Origin: Bacteroidota bacterium
GTDB lineage: Bacteria > Bacteroidota > Bacteroidia > AKYH767-A > 2013-40CM-41-45
Reading direction: 5' to 3'
Assembly: GCA_016720935.1 (NCBI GenBank)
Contig: JADKJP010000007.1
Span: 496,001 to 560,000, forward strand
DNA: 64,000 bases
Position numbers and translations under genes: made by a program. Positions 10,001 to 18,375 of the stretch are shown in pieces (the first letter of the stretch is position 1; every line of letters starts with the position of its first letter). The notes beneath the pieces were generated by a model. That model was not told the origin of the DNA. It ran no database searches and saw only the letters and a list, made by a program, of their open reading frames with translations.

Positions 10001-12112
10001 TCGTTCATGTACATCGCAGGAAAGACAGGTTGGGCACAAAATCATTTTTACCAGTTCAAGGAAGATCAATTTGAAAACGTACTTTATGACGGTACGAGCA
10101 GAAAATTTGATTTTGTAAGAAACAATAAATCCCTCCGTGTATTTACACATGGTTTGCCGGATGGTTCACAAACACAATACAATGAAATCGGGTATTTCAT
10201 GAACAATGCTCCGGTTGAGTACAACGGCTGTCAGGCACAGGCTGCTATCATGGTGGCTGTTTTAGACTCCATCACTCTCGAGCCTTGGACAACCTGTTCA
10301 TACAATTTCGGACAAGCGAATCCATGGGTAGTGACATCCGGAGTTTGCGGAGATCCTACCATGCAGGGTATTAATGTTTGTCAGTTCCCGGGAGGTCGTC
10401 AGCGTCCGGAAAACTATTTCATTTTCCGATATGCAGATCCGACACAAATGCAAAGTCTGCAAAATATGATCAACCAGGTACCGGCAGGAAATTACATCCT
10501 CGCGTATTCATGGTATACCTATCCCTATTCCGCCGCAGACCCCGCCTTCAATGCTTCACTGACAGGACTTGGTTTTCACATGAACATGCTTCAGGATAAC
10601 ACACCATTCATCGTGTTGATGAAGAAAGGCTATCCTTCTACTATCGAAGAGAAGTGGGGACAATCCGATACATCCGATTTACAACTTCAAACGCTGCTCA
10701 GCGCGATCTGGAACAGAGGAACGACAACAACCGAAGTAATCGGACCGGCTACACGTTGGGATAGTTTCCACTGGAATCAGGTTCCTGATGAAAATCCGAC
10801 TCGTGATCTGGTGAGCATAGATGTTCTCGGACAAAACAGTACCAGTAGAAACTGGGACACCCTCGTGAGCAACCTGAGTTATTCAATTACAGGAAAAGAC
10901 ACATTGCTGAACTGGATTGATCCCGTCACCTATCCTTACCTCAAATTGATTTCACATGTTCAGGATGATTCTTTACGTACACCTGCGCAGATGAAATACT
11001 GGAGAATCTATTATGATGAAGTTCCCGAATGCGCTTTAAATCCGAACCGTTCATTTGGCTTCTATGAAAACCCAATTCAGGAAGGTGATACTGTAAGGAT
11101 GCACATTGCGATTGACAACCTTGGAAATTTACCGATGGATAGCCTGGATGTTAGTTTTTATCTCTATGACAATAACCGTATTCGACACGATTTACAAACT
11201 GTCAAATTGGATTCATTGCGTCAGGGACAATCACTCATTGCAAATGTTGTGGTAGATCGCACGTTTGGTCTGGCCGGAACAAATGGTTTGTGGGTAGAAG
11301 CGAATCCGTTCATCCCCTCACATCAGACTGAAAAATATCATTTCAACAACCTGATGGAAATGAAGTTCACCATGAATCGTGATCGCATCAATCCGATTCT
11401 GGATGTAACATTTGACGGCGTGCATATCCTCGATGGTGATATTGTATCCGGTAAACCAATGATCACGATTCAGCTGCATGATGAGAATAAATTCCTTGCA
11501 TTGAATGATACAGCGAAGTTTAAAGTGTATCTAAAGAGCCCGAATTCACAGACACTTACACCCGTATTCTTCTCCTTCCCTACTTATGGAAATACACTGA
11601 GGTTTACTCCCGCGATACTGCCGAAAAACAGCTGTAAGATCGACTGGAATCCGATCTTTGAAAACGACGGAGTATACGTACTGGAAGTAGAAGCAACGGA
11701 TAAATCAAACAACGAATCGGGAAAATACAATTACAAAATCTCTTTTGAAGTGGTGAATAAGTCCACGATTACGGAATTCCTGAATTACCCGAATCCATTC
11801 TCTACTTCCACCCGTTTTGTCTTTACGCTAACCGGTAATGAAATTCCTACACACATGAAAATTCAAATCATGACGGTCACCGGAAAAATTGTGCGAGAGA
11901 TTATGCAGAATGAATTAGGCAACATTCATATCGGCAGAAACATTACGGATTATGCATGGGATGGAAAAGATGAATATGGCGACCAGCTTGCCAACGGCCT
12001 CTACCTCTACCGTGTTGTTACCGATCTCCATGGCGAATCCATCGAACACAGGGCAACTGATGCGGATAAATTCTTCAAGAAAGGTTGGGGCAAAATGTAT
12101 CTCATGCGATGA
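7016..12112 (+). CDS. C25 (gingipain-like) peptidase, putative T9SS sortase PorU2, with own sorting domain
   Basis: This very large (1698 residues) exported protein starts with a signal peptide ending WAQ (about residue 20). A C25-family caspase-like domain lies at about 400-790. The catalytic histidine is in FFGHASG (about 642) and the catalytic cysteine in VVIANSCFAGD (about 672). Long Ig/CARDB-like regions follow (for example ISTDLDTFTVHVTLRNIG). The C-terminus, about 1590-1698, is a FlgD-like type A T9SS sorting domain (NYPNPFSTSTRFVFTL, LANGLYLYRV). PorU cleaves sorting domains and attaches cargo to A-LPS. The PorU2 name rests on length and the preceding PorV-like gene. It could instead be a secreted C25 protease. 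Confidence 0.78.
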   Translation: MKRILLSILISFCASWLWAQPYENSWINYSQPYYKLKISSEGIYRISQQTLLFAGVQVTGNDPRKIQLFHNGVEQYIYIQGESDGTFDANDFIEFYGEKNDGSLDSKLYADPSWQPTPSFSLFTDTSVYFITISNSVNGKRLTSVNNNNYSAYTPSPYFIKESYQDPATQGATGRYIGYNRGMTSTSIEYTESEGWCDVFGNYQAANYPLNVSVNTDKMYSSGPNVEITTCVGGINNNPHNIKITFPGGNFTDTYYSQSLRVYPFSVSPAVFTSATTAFTYDVTTPVSATNPEYSSFYWLSVRYPHTYDLEGRNTFKMFVPDDPSQSKTLMNITNFNPAASPILYDLTNHKRILVSQSGATFQALVDNDGNSSPKVCYLSTPGSIQSVTSVSGINYVSNNFGYFNNLQTVARDSAFIIIAHRSLWNQAQSYKSYRDQTTNNRTILLDIDELYDQFAYGIQKHPLSIKNFIHFTLNSWTVAAPQNLLLLGKSISGADFRGNPGLFSLCLVPSFGVPTSDQLLTSGIDGSLYEPTVPVGRVSARTGSEVSDYLAKVQEYEDAQAGPPQPWMKEILHFGGGDDLAQQNLLSGYLDIFKTVMEDSLFGGHVTTYLKYNSNPIVINQSDSLQAQIDSGIAVMTFFGHASGSGFDQSTDEPSAYNNQGRYPVVIANSCFAGDFHTYQKSVSEKFVLEPRKAAIAFIASVGQGIPNDLYNYSNAFFENASYYNYGATIGQLMKKAIETIQMPNQENIKIVCNEMSLQGDPSLRLNHFDKPDYAVNESNISFSPNEISTDLDTFTVHVTLRNIGKAVQDSFYVHVIRTFPNGLDSVFTLKRGRCYYQDTINLTMKTGGFNAAGVNKVRVEIDLPDSVAEYNDYSNNFTSTNVFIKSNDIIPVYPPRFAIHPYSTVTLKASTADPLADVRNYRFEIDTVDLNVVDSTPGMQPSPQFRFTVISDSGGVFSWSPPNLQLIDSTVYFWRVANDSVTIDTAIYKWQQSSFMYIAGKTGWAQNHFYQFKEDQFENVLYDGTSRKFDFVRNNKSLRVFTHGLPDGSQTQYNEIGYFMNNAPVEYNGCQAQAAIMVAVLDSITLEPWTTCSYNFGQANPWVVTSGVCGDPTMQGINVCQFPGGRQRPENYFIFRYADPTQMQSLQNMINQVPAGNYILAYSWYTYPYSAADPAFNASLTGLGFHMNMLQDNTPFIVLMKKGYPSTIEEKWGQSDTSDLQLQTLLSAIWNRGTTTTEVIGPATRWDSFHWNQVPDENPTRDLVSIDVLGQNSTSRNWDTLVSNLSYSITGKDTLLNWIDPVTYPYLKLISHVQDDSLRTPAQMKYWRIYYDEVPECALNPNRSFGFYENPIQEGDTVRMHIAIDNLGNLPMDSLDVSFYLYDNNRIRHDLQTVKLDSLRQGQSLIANVVVDRTFGLAGTNGLWVEANPFIPSHQTEKYHFNNLMEMKFTMNRDRINPILDVTFDGVHILDGDIVSGKPMITIQLHDENKFLALNDTAKFKVYLKSPNSQTLTPVFFSFPTYGNTLRFTPAILPKNSCKIDWNPIFENDGVYVLEVEATDKSNNESGKYNYKISFEVVNKSTITEFLNYPNPFSTSTRFVFTLTGNEIPTHMKIQIMTVTGKIVREIMQNELGNIHIGRNITDYAWDGKDEYGDQLANGLYLYRVVTDLHGESIEHRATDADKFFKKGWGKMYLMR

Positions 12113-12178
12113 GACCATGATTTTCCCGATCTTCAAGAATTGAGTGATTATAATTTCTTCAATTGAAATAGAAAATAG

Positions 12179-12207
12179 AAAAAGGCGAACATGATGTTCG
12201 CCTTTTT
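12179..12207. terminator. Bidirectional terminator between C25 peptidase gene and yebC
   Basis: A 12-bp perfect stem (AAAAAGGCGAAC with GTTCGCCTTTTT) and a 5-base loop give a hairpin ending in a T run on both strands. It lies between two convergent genes. Confidence 0.85.
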
Positions 12208-12228
12208 CATTCTAATAATTTTTTATGA

Positions 12229-12939
12229 TTATTTCAGGTTGTGGTAGACAGCCTGAACATCATCGTCTTCCTCAAACTTATCAACCAGCTGAAGTATTTC
12301 ATCCTGCTGCTCTTCACTTAGCTCCACAAAGGTTGTTGGTAAGCGTTCAAGGGCGGCTTTCTTCACTTCTATTTTCTTTTCTTCAAGGCCTTTTGCCATT
12401 TTTCCGAAATCTTCATATGCCGTATAGATGAGAATTTCCTCTTCATCCACTTCCATACTATCCAGTCCAAAATCAATCAATTCCAACTCCAGTTCTTCCA
12501 CGTTTACTTTACCATCATTTGCAATACGGAAAACGCCTTTTCGCTGAAACATGAAGTCCAATGATCCTGTTTTTCCCAGTGTTCCATTTCCACGGTTAAA
12601 ATACATACGGATATTCGCTACTGTCCGTGTTGTATTATCCGTTGCTGTTTCCACAACAATGGCTACTCCGTGCGGACCATAACCTTCGTATACAATCTCC
12701 TCAAAATTCCCTTCGTCTTTCGATACAGCACGTTTTATTGCCCCGTCGATGCGGTCCTTGGGCATATTCAAACCCTTCGCATTTTGCACAGCTGTGCGCA
12801 AACGAGGATTATATGCAGGATCCGGACCACCGGCCTTTACTGCAATGGCGATTTCCCGGCCCACACGAGTAAAGGCTTTTGCCATTTTATCGTAGCGGGC
12901 AAACATTTTGTGCTTGCGTTTTTCAAATACCCGACCCAT
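12229..12939 (-). CDS. yebC: YebC/PmpR family protein (TACO1-like)
   Basis: This 236-residue protein belongs to the YebC family, long annotated as DNA-binding regulators and more recently linked to translation of difficult (polyproline-like) stretches. The N-terminus MGRVFEKRKHKMFARYDKMA and the core NIRMYFNRGNGTLGKTGSLDFMF identify the Bacteroidota form. The frame stays open to 13074, but a terminator (13022-13055) and a full promoter (12964-12994) lie inside that extension. ATG 12939 is therefore taken as the start. Confidence 0.93.
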   Translation of the reverse strand: MGRVFEKRKHKMFARYDKMAKAFTRVGREIAIAVKAGGPDPAYNPRLRTAVQNAKGLNMPKDRIDGAIKRAVSKDEGNFEEIVYEGYGPHGVAIVVETATDNTTRTVANIRMYFNRGNGTLGKTGSLDFMFQRKGVFRIANDGKVNVEELELELIDFGLDSMEVDEEEILIYTAYEDFGKMAKGLEEKKIEVKKAALERLPTTFVELSEEQQDEILQLVDKFEEDDDVQAVYHNLK

Positions 12940-12963
12940 AGTATGTAAATAATTTAATGGTCG

Positions 12964-12994
12964 CAAACGTACGGGATTCGGGAAAATTAAACAA
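12964..12994 (-). promoter_or_regulatory. Promoter of yebC
   Basis: Read on the minus strand: TTG (12994-12992), exactly 20 bases, then TACGTTTG (12971-12964). This is a perfect match to TTG-N20-TAnnTTTG, about 25 bases before the ATG at 12939. It fixes the yebC start. Confidence 0.65.
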
Positions 12995-13021
12995 ACGGAG
13001 TTATCATCCCCGATGGAGAAA

Positions 13022-13055
13022 ATAAAAAAATCCCCAAAACTTGGTTTTGGGGATT
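13022..13055 (-). terminator. Terminator after ctp-type protease gene
   Basis: AATCCCCAAAAC and GTTTTGGGGATT pair as a 12-bp stem with a TTG loop. On the minus strand it is followed by a T run, 20 bases after the stop codon of the S41 protease gene. Confidence 0.85.
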
Positions 13056-13074
13056 CTCTTTCAGGGTAGGTCAT

Positions 13075-14835
13075 TTAGTTCAATCCGTCATCTTCTTCTC
13101 TTTCGCTGATTGCCTTAGCCTGGGCTTCACTTCCGGGTTTTCCAATTACCTTGTAATTCCCGTCGCCCTTCAAAATAGAGGTATAAAGTGGCTGATTATC
13201 CAATACTTCCAACGCTTTCTTGAGATCCTGATCAGTCCTGAAACTGGATTCAAGGCGGCCTTTCTGGAAATAATATCTTGAAGCGATTTCCCCTTCCAAC
13301 ATGTCTTTCACCTCTGATTTATGATTCATCAGGTCCTGCTTTTTGTAATCCGCCATTTTCTTTTTGAGTGCTTCAAATTCTGTTTTTAAGGCATCAAAAT
13401 GTTTGTCCTTTTCAGCTGCTTTCCGGAAGGAATCCAGTTCCTTTTCGCTCTTATCGGTGTAATCATACTTTTTTCCATCGAGGAATGCTACGAAGTCATT
13501 GTAGTCCTTTTCCGAAATCATAAATTCTTTTGCTGGAGCAATAGACGCATGTTCACGAGCATATTTATTAGCATAATCGAAAAACAAGAAGTTGTGATAC
13601 AGTGCACCTGTGAGGTTGCTGTAAACTTCAGGATTGGTATAGATATCAGGGAAAATACCACTTCCATCATAGACTACACGACCACCCTTGGTTTTAAATT
13701 CCGTAATGAGTGAGTCAGCTACTTTAGATACTGACCCATCCGCGTTTCTGTGTGTGTAATCCAATGCCTGAATACAACGTCCGCTGGGCGTATAGTACTT
13801 GGCAATCGTCACTTTTAAGAGCGTATTATAAGACAGATTATAAGTCTGCTGAACAAGTCCCTTTCCGAAGGTACGTTGCCCTACGATGACTCCCCGATCA
13901 AGTTCCTGAATGGCACCCGTAACAATTTCTGAAGCCGAAGCGGAACCACGATCTACAAGCACAACCACCGGAATCTCAGTATCCACAGCGGTTTTGCTGG
14001 CAAAATATTCCATGTTCATCTCCTTAACTTTTCCGCGCTGGGAAACGATCTTTTGGCTTTTATCTACGAAGAGATTTACGATATCAACAGCTTCTTTCAG
14101 CAAACCACCACCATTTCCACGAAGGTCCAGAATGACAGATTTCATTTTCGGATCCTGTTTCAGTGTCACTAAAGCTTGTTTTACTTCATCCGCTGAGTTC
14201 TCCAGGAATTGGGTCAATTTGATGTATCCGGTATGATCGTTGACCATTCCGAAATAAGGGACATTTTTGAATTTTATCTCATCACGTGTAATCGTTTTCT
14301 CCAGTGGTTGGGCAGTTCCTTCCCTTTGTACGACAATTTTCACGGTTGTCCCTTTCTGCCCCTTCATAAACTCAGTCACATCATCGACCTTCCGGCTTTG
14401 GGTTGTAATCCCATTCACCGAAATAATTTTATCTCCCACACGTATATCCGCTTTCTGGGCAGGGAAACCCTCGTACACTTCACTGATTTCGATTTGTCCG
14501 TCGCGTTCATGAACCAATGCACCAATCCCGCCATATTCAGCGGAAATGTGGGTCATGCGATAATCCTCTATTTCACTTTCCGGAATATATACCGTGTAAG
14601 GATCAAGTGATTTAAGCATGGCATCAGCACCCTTTTTCATGAGTTCACCCGGCTGAAGAGAATCCACGTAATAAATATTTACATCCCTGTAAAGGGTAGA
14701 AAATATGTCGAGGTTTTTGCTGACCTCGAAATAATAATCTTCAACAAAGCTGAAGGAGGCTATTGAAACCAATACTATTGAAAATACCAGCACTATTTTT
14801 TTAGCGCGGCGGGAGACTGATTGAATCAAGGGCAT
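13075..14835 (-). CDS. S41 family C-terminal processing peptidase
   Basis: This periplasmic, membrane-anchored serine protease of the CtpA/Prc type (586 residues) degrades or trims proteins from their C-termini. A single N-terminal transmembrane segment (about 13-30) precedes a PDZ domain (about 100-175, starting YGGIGALV). The S41 core has catalytic S300 (GSASASEI) and K325 (RTFGKGLVQ). The C-terminal region about 450-560 is charged and helical. The frame opens at 14910, but ATG 14835 (MPLIQSVSRRAKK) directly precedes the anchor and is preferred. A terminator follows the stop codon. Confidence 0.92.
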   Translation of the reverse strand: MPLIQSVSRRAKKIVLVFSIVLVSIASFSFVEDYYFEVSKNLDIFSTLYRDVNIYYVDSLQPGELMKKGADAMLKSLDPYTVYIPESEIEDYRMTHISAEYGGIGALVHERDGQIEISEVYEGFPAQKADIRVGDKIISVNGITTQSRKVDDVTEFMKGQKGTTVKIVVQREGTAQPLEKTITRDEIKFKNVPYFGMVNDHTGYIKLTQFLENSADEVKQALVTLKQDPKMKSVILDLRGNGGGLLKEAVDIVNLFVDKSQKIVSQRGKVKEMNMEYFASKTAVDTEIPVVVLVDRGSASASEIVTGAIQELDRGVIVGQRTFGKGLVQQTYNLSYNTLLKVTIAKYYTPSGRCIQALDYTHRNADGSVSKVADSLITEFKTKGGRVVYDGSGIFPDIYTNPEVYSNLTGALYHNFLFFDYANKYAREHASIAPAKEFMISEKDYNDFVAFLDGKKYDYTDKSEKELDSFRKAAEKDKHFDALKTEFEALKKKMADYKKQDLMNHKSEVKDMLEGEIASRYYFQKGRLESSFRTDQDLKKALEVLDNQPLYTSILKGDGNYKVIGKPGSEAQAKAISEREEDDGLN

Positions 14836-14943
14836 GCTTGTGGAATTTAGCCGGATAAAGCCGGGAAGAGTTCGTTTTATACTGCAAGAACGGAAAAAAG
14901 TTAATTCCATTTTCTTAAAAAGGGTTAATTCACCCGTCCATCA

Positions 14944-15060
14944 TTAAAGAAAACCAAATAGCCATTCTATCAGCAAAACAAGCAACATGATTGCAACCAG
15001 GATTACGAAAATCGCTCCTGAGGAGGCTTTGGGGCTTGTTTCATTTTCGGGCGATTCCAA
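14944..15060 (-). CDS. Possible 38-residue single-span membrane peptide
   Basis: In the 323-base gap upstream of the S41 protease gene the minus strand has a short frame starting at TTG 15060, just after an in-frame stop, and ending TAA-TGA. The product has a charged and polar head (ESPENETSPKASSG), one strongly hydrophobic span (about 16-31) and an aromatic tail (EWLFGFL). That composition is typical of small membrane proteins and unlike noise. There is no ATG and no recognised family, so this is a tentative call. The function is unknown. Confidence 0.33.
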   Translation of the reverse strand: MESPENETSPKASSGAIFVILVAIMLLVLLIEWLFGFL

Positions 15061-15158
15061 TGCAGTTTATTTTAGGTGAATTCGGGGTAAAATGTTTTAT
15101 CAGGATTCAGATAAGAATCGCCATGATCCTTCCGTCGAGATACTGGATCGCGAAAAGC

Positions 15159-15653
15159 TCAATGAAAATCAAAGGTTCTGATAAAGTCCCGTCCTGGTGA
15201 TCCTGAATGACATCCTTTACAGCCGGCACCTTTGTTACCTGCGCTATAATTCACGCTGCCATCCGCGTTCAATTCTGCCCAAACCCAGTTTTCAGCTGCA
15301 AAAGTATTTTCCGGTTCCTTTTCCATGATAGCGTACAATTTGAGATTATCATTTGAATCAAAAATTTCTTTCACAATCAATGAACCATCGGGAAACTTAG
15401 CTCCTAATGGAAGTTCGCCGGAACTATCAAGCGCTGCAAAAGCAATTTCATTAAAACGGAGTTTGAAGGCACCGTGCGGACTTGGGGCTACCCCATTCAA
15501 TTTATTTCCATTCTGATAATAATGATAACCACCTTCAATGATATCTTCGAACAACTCCAAATCTTCATTGGCATTGATCTTATCCTTGGTACAGGAAGAA
15601 ATACCCAGAATCAAATGGATTATCAGCAGTAATAAAGCTGTATATTTTTTCAT
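15159..15653 (-). CDS. Cytochrome P460-like lipoprotein
   Basis: This 164-residue exported lipoprotein has lipobox LGISSC (C21). A haem-attachment motif CxxCH lies near the C-terminus (C145, C148, H149 in GAGCKGCHSG). The middle segment LGAKFPDGSLIVKEIF followed by AIMEKEP resembles cytochrome P460 domains, which bind c-type haem and act on hydroxylamine-like or other small substrates, or serve as electron carriers. The P460 lysine cross-link cannot be judged here. A TAATTTTG box lies immediately before the ATG, so the mRNA may be leaderless. It stands alone, with no obvious partner gene. Confidence 0.65.
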   Translation of the reverse strand: MKKYTALLLLIIHLILGISSCTKDKINANEDLELFEDIIEGGYHYYQNGNKLNGVAPSPHGAFKLRFNEIAFAALDSSGELPLGAKFPDGSLIVKEIFDSNDNLKLYAIMEKEPENTFAAENWVWAELNADGSVNYSAGNKGAGCKGCHSGSPGRDFIRTFDFH

Positions 15654-15777
15654 GATTCAAAATTAAAGGTGCTTCTCCCCAAACAGGAGCCGGGATAAAA
15701 GTCCGGATTTTAATTTTGAAAATTAATGTATACAATCAAATTCTGCAAATAAAATAATTCTAAAAAAAAAGAATCAT

Positions 15778-16305
15778 TCAGACAGAATGTGGTTCGAAAA
15801 CCCAACGATTTACTTCTTGTTCGAAGTTTATCGAACCGGGAATTGTTATGTAGGATTTCACGAATTTAAATCCTGCTTTCGGGAGCGTTTTATTTGGCGA
15901 AGGGTTCAAGGCATAAGGCTCGCTGTACAAACGATGTAATTTTAATTTCTCAAAAAATAATGGCACTGATAATTTTACAAAATGAACCCCTAAACCTTTC
16001 CCTCTGAATTCGGGATGCCAGATGTGCAAATGCATGAATGCATGCTTTCCAAATTCAATCGGATTAACATTGGAATGACCAACAGGCTTTCCATCCACTT
16101 CCCAAATGAGGGCAAAGGATTTTTTCTGTTCGTAATCCAGTTTTATTTGATTCGAAAGCATTGCCAGAAAATCACTTCTTGCCGGCATTTTTTTCAAATC
16201 AACACCCATTTTTAAAAGGTATTCAGGAGCCGCCTTGCTCCAATAGTCAGCAATCAATTCAATATCCGATTCCCGGATTTCCCTGACCGTAAGTAATGGA
16301 TCCAC
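15778..16305 (-). CDS. GNAT family N-acetyltransferase
   Basis: This 175-residue protein has the GNAT fold. The acetyl-CoA pyrophosphate-binding loop is R101-G106 in HPEFRGKGLG, preceded by the beta-4 strand HAFMHLHIW. A RimJ/RimL-like C-terminus follows (KLHRLYSEPYALNPSPNKTL, GFKFVKSY). The start codon is GTG at 16305. It begins 25 bases after the end of the TPR gene on the same strand, so it may be the last gene of the PqqD/ATP-grasp operon. If so, acetylation of the pathway product is a possible role, but this is only inference from position. Confidence 0.85.
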   Translation of the reverse strand: MDPLLTVREIRESDIELIADYWSKAAPEYLLKMGVDLKKMPARSDFLAMLSNQIKLDYEQKKSFALIWEVDGKPVGHSNVNPIEFGKHAFMHLHIWHPEFRGKGLGVHFVKLSVPLFFEKLKLHRLYSEPYALNPSPNKTLPKAGFKFVKSYITIPGSINFEQEVNRWVFEPHSV

Positions 16306-16330
16306 GCAATAGTAGTTTATCGTTATTCAT

Positions 16331-16939
16331 TCACTTGCACATTTGCAATCCATTCATTGCACTTGTATCCTGCGGGCTATACAACAATGCACGTTCAAAA
16401 CAAACAGCTGCGTCGGTCTTATTGAGAAGCGCAAGCAGTGTCCATCCCTGCAAAACATTTGAATCGAAATCGAATGGATACAACTGTAAAACGACTTCCA
16501 GGTGTTTCTTTGATTCGGCGTAATTTTTCCGATTGTAGTAAATCAAAGCAGTGCGATAATTCACCAAGGAATTTTTTGAATCAATCTGAAGAATAGCATG
16601 GTATTGAGCCAATACTTCGTCCCATTTATTCTGAACAGACAAAGGATACACGATTCCTAATCTTGATTCAATTGATAAAGACTGGAGATCAATCGCTTTT
16701 TGATAGTATGAAATTGCTTCGCTATAACTCCCTGCTGAATATTTCAACCATCCAAGACGTAAATTTAATTCATAAGAATTTGAGTTGTATACTTGTTCGA
16801 GTTCATCAGAAGCTTTTTGATACTGTTTATTCGCTTCATAAGTATAACTTTTGACAAACGCGGAACGAAGAGATTCCATATTTTGCGCACTAGCAATGCA
16901 TGAAATTAAAATGAAAGCGAAAATCATGTAGTTTTTCAT
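16331..16939 (-). CDS. Exported tetratricopeptide-repeat protein
   Basis: This 202-residue protein has an N-terminal signal peptide (MKNYMIFAFILISCIASAQ). Several degenerate TPR units fill the rest, for example AGSYSEAISYYQKAIDLQ and NKWDEVLAQYHAILQID. It is predicted to be periplasmic, as a protein-protein scaffold. The start overlaps the stop of the upstream TPR/beta-barrel gene by 4 bases, which shows translational coupling. With that protein it probably forms the envelope part of the operon. No catalytic motif is seen. Confidence 0.78.
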   Translation of the reverse strand: MKNYMIFAFILISCIASAQNMESLRSAFVKSYTYEANKQYQKASDELEQVYNSNSYELNLRLGWLKYSAGSYSEAISYYQKAIDLQSLSIESRLGIVYPLSVQNKWDEVLAQYHAILQIDSKNSLVNYRTALIYYNRKNYAESKKHLEVVLQLYPFDFDSNVLQGWTLLALLNKTDAAVCFERALLYSPQDTSAMNGLQMCK

Positions 16940-18375
16940 AGGGAGTATTTTAAGCCAACAGTAAATAAGTAATTTGAATATGGTGTTTTGATGGTGATAT
17001 AGCGATCAGGCTCCGGGTAAAAAATGTACTGACTATTCTTTCTTGAAAAATTGAATCCAAAAAATCCGGACAAATGAGCACCCATTTCCTGATAAGCTGA
17101 AAGCGAAAGACGGTAAATAGTTTCGTCAGTTGTATTGTGAACTACCAAACCATCATACTCAGTTGTGTTTGATAAATCTCCATACAAGGCAGACAAAGAT
17201 AACCATGTTTTCTTGAAAACCCGATTAGTGATTGCCAATTGAGGGATCAGCCTGCTTTGGTTTTCCTCAAATAAAACCACAGCATTTGCAGTAAAAAATA
17301 AATCTGTATTGCCACGCGGAAAATAAACCATCCGGATTTGTGGCTGAACTTGAATTTTTGAATTTAAATTCGAGTAGGATATACCCGCTTCAATCCTGGA
17401 TTTTCTGAAATTTCGTTCAAGAGCAGCTCCGAATATGTATTCATAATTTATCCTGCTTGTATCTGTAAAAGAATAGATGGTTCTTGTAGAATAAAACGTA
17501 TCAACCGTCTGAGCATAATATTGTTCTTGTTTGTATGAACTGACAGCGGTGCTAAATTCACTGGATAAATAATTCCCAAATAATTTCAATGTACATATTT
17601 TTGGGAAAAAGATATTTGCCTGAAGATATCCTAAATGTTGATTCACGAGACTGTTTCTAACATAAGTTGTGTCTTTGTACTGGTAAATATTCCGGATGTA
17701 CTTTATACCATTCCAGACATCCGATACACGATCCACCACAATCAGATCGGTAGCGCTGATCCTTTCCCGTTTTTCCAACTGAACAGCTGTGAAAGCACCA
17801 TACAAACTAAGCGAAGCAAATGGCCTTATTTTTAACCCTGCTTGCAAATAATAAAGCTTGCCGTTGAGTGATTGAAGACCATAGATGTTGCCGTGCCGTA
17901 TATCTATTTTATCATAGAGATTATAGTTGTTATTAAGGGAAATTCCCGAATTAACATCCGCGCTGACAAATACCTTACTTTTTTCTACACCCATCCAAAT
18001 CTTTGTTTGCTCCGGTATTAAGCCCAGAAAATACGCCGTTTCCTGATCCTGGTCTGTTAATAAGGCGCAGCGATACAGCATCACAATGGCATCCTGGTCA
18101 GATTTGTTCTCCTCGAATACTCTTCTGTAATGCAGCGCACTTGAGGTATAATCATGTTTCATAAACATGGCGTATCCAAGTGACTTACGAATATTTACTG
18201 TTTCAGCTCCGGCACGTATCGCCATGGTAGAATAAACAACGACACTATCCCATTCTCCGCTGTTAAATGCTACCGCAATCAACGAATCGTAATTCCGCAC
18301 TATATCCGGCTGAGTTTGTGAAAAAACAGATGCAGTTGAGAATATAAAAAACAAAACTGTTATTGCTCCTCGCAT
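16936..18375 (-). CDS. TPR plus outer-membrane beta-barrel protein (YaiO-like architecture)
   Basis: This 479-residue protein has a signal peptide (ending VFSQ, about 20) and an N-terminal TPR-like part (about 25-125: SGEWDSVVVYSTMAIRAG, HDYTSSALHYRRVFEEN). The rest, about 135-479, is a run of alternating amphipathic strands rich in Tyr and Phe, ending TVGLKYSL, consistent with an outer-membrane barrel. The layout resembles YaiO-type proteins, but I cannot claim homology. Its start overlaps the end of the urea transporter/M23 gene by 16 bases. It may be the outer-membrane port or anchor of the system encoded upstream. Confidence 0.7.
   Translation of the reverse strand: MRGAITVLFFIFSTASVFSQTQPDIVRNYDSLIAVAFNSGEWDSVVVYSTMAIRAGAETVNIRKSLGYAMFMKHDYTSSALHYRRVFEENKSDQDAIVMLYRCALLTDQDQETAYFLGLIPEQTKIWMGVEKSKVFVSADVNSGISLNNNYNLYDKIDIRHGNIYGLQSLNGKLYYLQAGLKIRPFASLSLYGAFTAVQLEKRERISATDLIVVDRVSDVWNGIKYIRNIYQYKDTTYVRNSLVNQHLGYLQANIFFPKICTLKLFGNYLSSEFSTAVSSYKQEQYYAQTVDTFYSTRTIYSFTDTSRINYEYIFGAALERNFRKSRIEAGISYSNLNSKIQVQPQIRMVYFPRGNTDLFFTANAVVLFEENQSRLIPQLAITNRVFKKTWLSLSALYGDLSNTTEYDGLVVHNTTDETIYRLSLSAYQEMGAHLSGFFGFNFSRKNSQYIFYPEPDRYITIKTPYSNYLFTVGLKYSL

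Noticed and set aside
12940..13074. N-terminal extension of YebC to 13074
   Set aside because: The extension contains a terminator and a perfect promoter and has no similarity to the YebC N-terminus.
14991..15200. 69-residue plus-strand frame next to the P460 gene
   Set aside because: Composition is random-looking and it overlaps the start of the small minus-strand membrane frame and the end of the P460 gene; no family or promoter.
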